Source: Lineus longissimus (taxonomy: Eukaryota > Nemertea > Pilidiophora > Heteronemertea > Lineidae). Taken from it: a DNA stretch of 64,000 bases. The stretch is from the NCBI RefSeq assembly GCF_910592395.1, contig NC_088324.1:7902953-7966952 (forward strand), read 5' to 3'. Made by a program: the position numbers and the translations under genes. Of this stretch, positions 61,301 to 64,000 are shown piece after piece (position 1 is the stretch's first letter; every line of letters starts with the position of its first letter). The notes beneath the pieces were generated by a model. It saw only the letters and a list, made by a program, of their open reading frames with translations, did not search any database and was not told where the DNA came from.

Positions 61301-63152
61301 TCTACATGTAAGGTTGTTTAAATCTAAATGCATAAATTTGGCATAAATCAAAAGCTTTTTATCTATGTGCATAAATCTTGCATAAATCAAACCTGGATAC
61401 TACAGACAGACTTCAAATCAGCTTTAGCACATTCGATAACTTGCATCGCCATTCTCCTGGCACTAAGCCAAGATTTTTAAAGCGCGCACATTAAAAACAA
61501 CTTTAAAAACAATGTCGCAGGAGGCTTGTGTGATGTACATACCGTACATTCTCCAGAGCAGAGGTCACAATTTTGGAGATTGGATTCTGGCTGCACATGT
61601 ACTGATAAGTATTGCAAAAACTCAGACCAGGCACCCAACAGTAATCATGTAATCACACCATTTAGCAACCACACGTGTCACCATCTTGACACTCAAGCCT
61701 CGGATCCACTCCGCCGACCCGGACCCTGTAACACCAACAGAGTACGTGGGGAGGTATCAATGGACCGAGTAACTCTGATGGTTCAGAGTGACGTGTACTT
61801 CCATTTCTTCAATTTTCCATCAATTTCTCAAAAACAGCAGACTACGTAGAAGGTACAACTCATTTTCTCATCGCAAATTCCATCATCTGCCTTTTTTATT
61901 ACAAATCACGTGCAGCGGCCATTTTAACCTGATGTAACCTACTCGGCAAGTGGGTTATTTCCACTAGGCTCCAGCAGCCCTAGTTGCACCAACACGGGGG
62001 TAAACAAACATCGTGACACGTGTGGCAACGGTGCAAGTAATCAAACACACTACTTTCAAAAGGGATGACTGTATGTGCTATACTAACACAACAGTATGTG
62101 CTATACTAACACAACTGTATGTGCTATACCAACACGACTGCATGTGCTATACCAACACAACTGTATGTGCTATACTAACACAACTGTATGTGCTATACTA
62201 ACACGACTGCATGTGCTATACTAACACGACTGTATGTGCTATACTAACACGACTGTATGTGCTATACTAACACAACTGTATGTGCTATACCAACACGACT
62301 GCATGTGCTATACCAACACAACTGTATGTGCTATACTAACACGACTGTATGTGCTATACTAACACGACTGTATGTGCTATACACTAACATGACACATTTG
62401 TCCAATTTTTTACGTACTATTTCCTTCTGGCCCACTTCTTCTTCAAACTTCAGCCGCATTTTTTCCTCATTCTGGGAATGTTCGTGTGACATCTCCTCAA
62501 TTTTTCTCTCATTATCTGAAAAGAACAACACTTGGATATCGAAAGGAAAAACAAAGATTTTTTTCATTAATTTGTCCATCGCGTGCATGTAGCTTCAGGG
62601 ACCAGTTGGGATTACTGGCCTGGTGACTCCCTCTTTCACCACTGTTTTGAGTCAAATTCTCAGTTGTGTGTGGCAGATAAAAATAACAACAATATTTTCT
62701 GATATACAGTCTCCCCACAAGGCCATTTGTCACCCTTCCTTGGCAGCTTCCTCTATAATTTTGTAAAGTGTTTCTATGGGGCCACCCTACCTTAAATTGC
62801 AGGCCCACCCTACCTTGTGGTGCACACTGACAAAACTTCTTGAATATCAAGTGTACCACCCTAACTCAAGAAAACCCCTGTGGAGAACCCTGGTTATGAA
62901 ATACACAATAAGATTTTGCCTGGAACAAAGTTTCTGTCCAACGTCGGCACGCGATGCTTAACATTTTGAAAACATTTCCTCGGTGAAGTGGCTACATCAA
63001 AAAGAGTGGCCTGACAGATCGCACATATCCAGTGGGTACCTTGTTGTTTTTGCCGCGACCATTTTTTTTTAGCATACCTTGTTTTTCTTTTTCTAGATTC
63101 GTTTCTAATTTTTCAATTGTCTTATTCTTCTCTTTGATGGTGGCGGCAAATT
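46176..63152 (-). CDS. GOLGA1: Golgin-97, rod and C-terminal GRIP domain (3' part of gene)
   Basis: Golgin-97 is a coiled-coil tether of the trans-Golgi network, recruited by Arl1-GTP binding to its GRIP domain. Sixteen minus-strand exons, from 63152 down to 48024, join in one frame and are followed by one of two alternative last exons; total visible length is about 755 codons, against 767 residues recalled for the human protein. Identification rests on stretches close to human golgin-97: [55 protein letters not shown], and [11 protein letters not shown]. Nearly all rod exons are phase 0. The N-terminal exons are beyond the window's right edge. No signal peptide or membrane segment is present, as expected for a peripheral Golgi protein. 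Confidence 0.92.
46648..46806 (-). CDS. GOLGA1: Golgin-97 terminal exon A (GRIP second half)
   Basis: The exon follows the acceptor ctccctacag in phase 0, directly continuing SRESE of the previous exon as [37 protein letters not shown] and [15 protein letters not shown] follow, then TGA at 46650-46648. It completes the GRIP domain. Choice between this exon and exon B cannot be seen from sequence. Confidence 0.88.
   Translation of the reverse strand, partial: AMHLVRAISTLLDFSRDEQNLVKETLEWRMSWFGTRPALGKGQTAKTIPPSW
46930..47245. repeat. About 45-50-bp minisatellite, six to seven copies
   Basis: The unit gagtcttgcactctatgtaa plus acccagcctcagaggtgagaaat repeats with decay in the intron before the golgin GRIP terminal exon. 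Confidence 0.85.
47255..47450 (+). mobile_element. tRNA-derived SINE
   Basis: gcgccgtggccgaatggatg resembles a tRNA-Leu/Ser-type head with box A. It is followed by gagtgtaaagcgctttgaga and acaatacaaaagcactttct, a tail seen in invertebrate SINEs. It is intronic in golgin-97. Confidence 0.55.
47660..47843. mobile_element. Tigger/pogo-like MITE, copy 5
   Basis: It runs from acagcgcaacctcccttagc to aaagaggttctaccatagt in inverted orientation to copy 1, with repeated gtccttaat-type motifs. A tRNA-like remnant (gatttgaacccaggaccc) follows at 47905-47960. Confidence 0.68.
48024..48335 (-). CDS. GOLGA1: Golgin-97 exon: rod end and GRIP first half
   Basis: This 312-nt phase 0 exon begins [20 protein letters not shown], continues through a Pro/Asn-rich linker and enters the GRIP domain at [20 protein letters not shown]. 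The tyrosine in FKYLK is at the place of the GRIP tyrosine known to be required for Arl1 binding. The donor is GAG/gtgagt. It joins in frame to both terminal exons. Confidence 0.93.
48540..48860 (-). mobile_element. tRNA-derived SINE, near full length
   Basis: It contains gcgtgccctacggttgggca, cttgccctggaatagacacc, gaaagccacgcggttttatc, ggatcaaacctgggctctat and ggtagccagcaggttcaacc. On the minus strand this is head (right) to body (left). It is the same family as 540-1435. Confidence 0.72.
48972..49088 (-). CDS. GOLGA1: Golgin-97 rod exon
   Basis: This 117-nt phase 0 exon begins [19 protein letters not shown] and ends [10 protein letters not shown] at AAG/gtaaac. It is coiled coil. The acceptor is ttttcag. 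Confidence 0.92.
49108..49328. mobile_element. MITE, family D copy 1
   Basis: The ends taaagggggactataggcag and ctgcctatattgtcccttta are inverted. The second copy at 57612-57838 shares the interior (ctgggtcatgt, agattca, gagaccccta ttggc). Confidence 0.85.
49716..49876 (-). CDS. GOLGA1: Golgin-97 rod exon with weak donor
   Basis: The exon enters in phase 1 ([19 protein letters not shown]) and ends [10 protein letters not shown] at AAG/gtcggt, an unusually weak donor. The next possible GT (gtatct, four bases on) would break the frame, so gtcggt is preferred. Confidence 0.85.
50570..50850 (-). mobile_element. CR1/L2-like LINE reverse transcriptase C-terminus
   Basis: The minus strand reads [38 protein letters not shown] and [14 protein letters not shown], ending in taaataaataaata on the plus strand. 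It is a 5'-truncated copy. Confidence 0.85.
50874..50976 (-). CDS. GOLGA1: Golgin-97 rod exon
   Basis: The 103-nt exon follows ttcttacag with [20 protein letters not shown] and ends DCKK in phase 1 at AAAAAG/gtaatt, matching the phase 1 entry of the next exon. Confidence 0.88.
51100..51263. mobile_element. Tigger/pogo-like MITE, copy 6
   Basis: It contains ggagaggtgtcctgattaca, gtcctcaatagagaggttgt and gctaaagaaggttccactgt. The left end is decayed. Confidence 0.65.
51344..51433 (-). CDS. GOLGA1: Golgin-97 rod exon
   Basis: The 90-nt phase 0 exon follows tctttgcag with [19 protein letters not shown] and ends LVKMTDL at TTA/gtaagt. It is coiled coil. Confidence 0.92.
51620..51960 (-). mobile_element. 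tRNA-derived SINE, near full length
   Basis: It contains ccagccaagatgagtgttg, actcatgtttctcacttgg, cttgccctggcatagacacc, gccacgccggttcatccaga and gcatggtagccagcagaatt. It is the same family as 540-1435, with the head at the right end on the minus strand. Confidence 0.72.
52118..52312. mobile_element. Palindromic MITE, family C copy 2
   Basis: The outer arms (tgacccaccatgacaaaatg and cgtcatggcgggccacat) and inner arms (gttgcatgtcgcac and gtagcgacatgcgac) pair. It directly abuts the golgin exon at 52318. Confidence 0.82.
52318..52413 (-). CDS. GOLGA1: Golgin-97 rod exon
   Basis: The 96-nt phase 0 exon follows catctttcag with [19 protein letters not shown] and ends DQKQALK at AAG/gtagga. It is coiled coil. 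Confidence 0.93.
52690..52975. repeat. Short tandem repeats
   Basis: attaccatgcagtac repeats four times at 52698-52752. A partial Tigger-like piece lies at 52768-52806. ttatagactcc/tatatagactcc repeats about seven times at 52870-52965. All are intronic. Confidence 0.85.
53078..53230 (-). CDS. GOLGA1: Golgin-97 rod exon
   Basis: The 153-nt phase 0 exon follows gtccacag with [20 protein letters not shown] and ends [10 protein letters not shown] at ATT/gtaagt. It is coiled coil. Confidence 0.92.
53318..53535. repeat. About 110-bp tandem duplication
   Basis: gttcaatgaggtatttattg, gtaggactatgccggcggtt and actggtattttttagtt occur twice in a row in the golgin intron. Confidence 0.88.
53640..53830 (+). 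mobile_element. Possible tRNA-derived SINE fragment
   Basis: gacggttccaggtttgattc resembles a tRNA 3' half with box B. It is followed by a non-tRNA body (gggtctccggtttcctccta). Confidence 0.4.
53957..54052 (-). CDS. GOLGA1: Golgin-97 rod exon
   Basis: The 96-nt phase 0 exon follows ctgtttcag with [18 protein letters not shown] and ends IKEIQLEKQ at CAG/gtaggc. It is coiled coil. Confidence 0.92.
54147..54285. mobile_element. Palindromic MITE, family C partial copy
   Basis: gtgacctgtcgcagcaaaac and gcatgtcgctctgagcttgg match the arm and interior of the family C element at 14833, in reverse orientation. The other arm is missing. Confidence 0.72.
54288..54850 (-). repeat. 53-bp minisatellite repeating a golgin exon end and splice donor (about 10 extra copies)
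   Basis: On the minus strand each unit reads gaggctaggagagagggttt, CCAGAGACAG and gtaagtctatt, copying the last bases of the exon at 54826-55017 and its donor. Donor copies lie near 54295, 54345, 54398, 54451, 54504, 54557 (mutated), 54610, 54663, 54716 (mutated) and 54769, besides the true one at 54825. Confidence 0.93.
54826..55017 (-). CDS. GOLGA1: Golgin-97 rod exon at the head of a donor array
   Basis: The 192-nt phase 0 exon follows tttattttcag with [19 protein letters not shown] and ends [12 protein letters not shown] at CAG/gtaagt. It is coiled coil. If the first donor is missed, the frame hits TAG within eight codons. Confidence 0.92.
55440..55568 (-). CDS. GOLGA1: Golgin-97 rod exon
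   Basis: The 129-nt phase 0 exon follows ggtttcag with [20 protein letters not shown] and ends QAHALKKE at GAG/gtatgc. HITHLQE and the SGDE segment closely resemble human golgin-97, which anchors the identification. Confidence 0.94.
55675..55935. repeat. Dispersed repeat, family B copy 2
   Basis: It is the reverse complement of 6268-6520 over about 250 bp (tgtaaaccaccgcgaccgcg, catcaatttctagaaaatgt, acattatatggtgaaatttg). The copy is intronic in golgin-97. The remainder to 56445 shows nothing recognisable. Confidence 0.8.
56446..56541 (-). CDS. GOLGA1: Golgin-97 rod exon
   Basis: The 96-nt phase 0 exon follows tgtttcag with [19 protein letters not shown] and ends NSDVYKNK at AAG/gtgagc. It is coiled coil. 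Confidence 0.92.
56826..57254. mobile_element. Two adjacent Tigger/pogo-like MITEs in opposite orientation (copies 7 and 8)
   Basis: Copy 7 (56826-57020) runs agaccctctctattaaggac to ggaggttccactgtat. Copy 8 (57078-57254) runs acagtgacacctcccttagc to gagaggttctactgta. They are head to head about 60 bp apart, forming a large imperfect inverted repeat. Confidence 0.75.
57312..57423 (-). CDS. GOLGA1: Golgin-97 rod exon
   Basis: The 112-nt exon follows ttcattccag in phase 2 with [17 protein letters not shown] and ends LKQDLQE at GAG/gtaagc. It is coiled coil. Confidence 0.92.
57505..58060 (+). mobile_element. SINE head, MITE family D copy 2 and SINE/LINE 3' end in a nest
   Basis: A SINE head (gagcctcagagccttgtggt, ggctaccacgcaacagggcc, ggtttgatccttgggac) at 57508-57585 is followed by a family D MITE (57612-57838, ends taaagggggactataggcag and ctgcctatagcgtctcttta). 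Then comes a SINE body (gatcccgcataggtggacgg, ggactccatacctccaaaaa) ending in a (GAT)n tail at 58040-58060. The two SINE pieces look like one element split by the MITE. Confidence 0.7.
58118..58266 (-). CDS. GOLGA1: Golgin-97 rod exon
   Basis: The 149-nt exon follows catctttcag with [18 protein letters not shown] and ends in phase 2 at LEVDFNNLD and AG/gtgagt. It is coiled coil. Confidence 0.92.
58513..58695. mobile_element. Tigger/pogo-like MITE, copy 9
   Basis: It contains aacctctctattagggacat, ccttaatagagaggtgtccg and ctaagtgaggttcc, with a decayed interior. It abuts the golgin exon at 58707. Confidence 0.68.
58707..58835 (-). CDS. GOLGA1: Golgin-97 rod exon
   Basis: The 129-nt phase 0 exon follows catcttgtag with [19 protein letters not shown] and ends [10 protein letters not shown] at ATG/gtgagt. 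ELAKVKHM followed by LL in the next exon resembles human golgin-97. Confidence 0.92.
58836..60030. other. First part of a 3.6-kb golgin intron, nothing recognised
   Basis: Several short open frames occur on both strands but none has splice context or a known domain. A C-rich and partly self-complementary stretch lies at 59650-59850. Confidence 0.4.
60034..60282. mobile_element. MITE with about 33-bp inverted ends
   Basis: The left end ggtaatactctcaactcggc plus tctataagaccagg, and the right end ctggtcttatacagccgagt plus tgagagtattaacc, are near-perfect inverted repeats. It is intronic. Confidence 0.85.
60528..60768. mobile_element. MITE with inverted ends
   Basis: The left end acagagtgtctcaataaaaa plus ctttacacttttt, and the right end tttaaagtgtaaagctttca plus tttatacactctgtg, pair as inverted repeats. 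The 99-codon frame across it is unlikely to be real. From 60769 to 62050 nothing is recognised. Confidence 0.75.
62062..62392. repeat. 22-bp minisatellite, about 15 copies
   Basis: The unit ctgtatgtgctatactaaca plus ca repeats almost exactly, ending about 25 bp before the left edge of the golgin exon at 62418, which is just inside the intron after its splice donor. Confidence 0.95.
62418..62515 (-). CDS. GOLGA1: Golgin-97 rod exon
   Basis: The 98-nt exon follows ttcttttcag in phase 1 with [19 protein letters not shown] and ends EEVGQKEI at ATA/gtacgt. It is coiled coil. Confidence 0.88.
63078..63152 (-). CDS. GOLGA1: Golgin-97 rod exon (first one visible)
   Basis: The 75-nt exon follows tattttttcag in phase 1 with [19 protein letters not shown] and ends in phase 1 at CAAG/gtatgc, matching the next exon. 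Upstream exons, including the start codon, lie beyond 64000. Confidence 0.85.
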
Positions 63153-63769
63153 CTGAAAAAATATTTTGAGTTTATAAAACAAAAAGAATGTGCACATCAA
63201 TGAGAGTTTCCCGATTTGTGAATAATTTGAAGCAAAGTTCTATATTTTTGCATACAAGATGATGCACTTAGTATTATTTAGAACCGTCAAAAAAATTATT
63301 ATGATTCAAAAGCGTCTTCCAATTAACGAGTGCGTCATGTAAAAGACGATTTGTTTCAAACTTTAATTCAAATTATGATCACAAAGAGTCAGACTGCTTA
63401 GCGTTTCTTCTCAAAGCATCCTGGCAAATCAGTGTCGCAGTACCTACAGAAACGCCCTGGCCTCTCTCAGAGATAACGATCTGATTTGCGTGAACATTCC
63501 CACAATGCTTCATACTGTAGCCAAAAATACTGCAGCAAAATAATCCTAGAAACTCCAATGAAGCACTGCTGTCATTTTTCATACCGTTTCGACATTTGTT
63601 AATAAGCAGTGCATTTTTTAATTTATTTTAATTTATTCAGAGGCTTCCCTTTATGCATGATCACCAGATGCAACTACTCTCATTTTGATTGTAAATATCG
63701 AAATAATCATTCGCTCATCACATGATTGCACATATTGCGACATAGGCCTGCAACCAGGGCGGTGGATAT

Positions 63770-64000
63770 GTCATCTATTGGCTCATATCGCATGTCCTTG
63801 TATCTGGTGTCTATGACACCGCAAGCAGAAGACCCCAACCAAGTGAGAAACTAGAGCAGCTTTCGTGGACTCCTCCACCTTGGACGAAAGGCCCTGGGCA
63901 AAATGGTCAATATGATGGTAATGCAAACCCCAGTCCTTTCGAATGAGACTTAAAACCAAGGTTTCTTGGATCTGGTGTCTATGAGCCGGCAAGTAAAAGA
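63770..64000 (+). mobile_element. SINE body fragments
   Basis: tgtccttgtatctggtgtct recurs as tttcttggatctggtgtcta, with gaatgagacttaaaaccaag; these match, in reverse orientation, the body of the SINE at 540-830. The copy runs off the window. From 63153 to 63769 nothing is recognised. Confidence 0.6.

Overview
This window is genomic DNA from an intron-rich animal, most likely a marine invertebrate outside the vertebrates. The introns are short to medium and hold many SINE, LINE and MITE remnants, (CGT)n and (CAT)n tracts and minisatellites. The sequence alone does not let me name the phylum. There is no operon, CRISPR array or other prokaryotic feature. All exon calls are hand-made from splice consensus, reading phase and domain match; no alignment was run.

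Positions 279-36156, plus strand: the 3' part of a hemicentin (HMCN) gene. In order it encodes nine immunoglobulin I-set domains, six thrombospondin type 1 repeats, a nidogen-type G2F beta-barrel on four exons, seven calcium-binding EGF domains, one very long exon (29800-32562) of about 920 codons, two more EGF domains and the fibulin-type C-terminal domain with its stop at 36154-36156. Almost every domain boundary is an intron in phase 1. The gene continues upstream of the window (von Willebrand A domain and more Ig domains expected). The long exon carries 17 copies of a small two-cysteine module, a Gly/Gln/Arg repeat and a Thr/Pro-rich stalk. It sits where, from memory, human HMCN1 has a short linker with a single such module.

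Positions 36157-46175: about 10 kb of intergenic sequence rich in minisatellites and MITEs. It holds a cluster of short U2-snRNA-like segments and weak signs of a third, unidentified minus-strand gene (41928-42796).

Positions 46176-63152, minus strand: golgin-97 (GOLGA1). Sixteen exons encode the coiled-coil rod and the first half of the C-terminal GRIP domain. They are followed by two homologous terminal exons (46648-46806 and 46176-46331), each encoding an alternative second half of the GRIP domain with its own stop. The 5' end of the gene lies beyond the right edge. The two genes are convergent, tail to tail.

The most striking theme is that several tandem arrays have grown out of exon/intron boundaries and multiplied the splice site itself: 5' splice sites after Ig2, EGF5 and a golgin rod exon, and 3' splice sites before Ig8 and TSP1-4.
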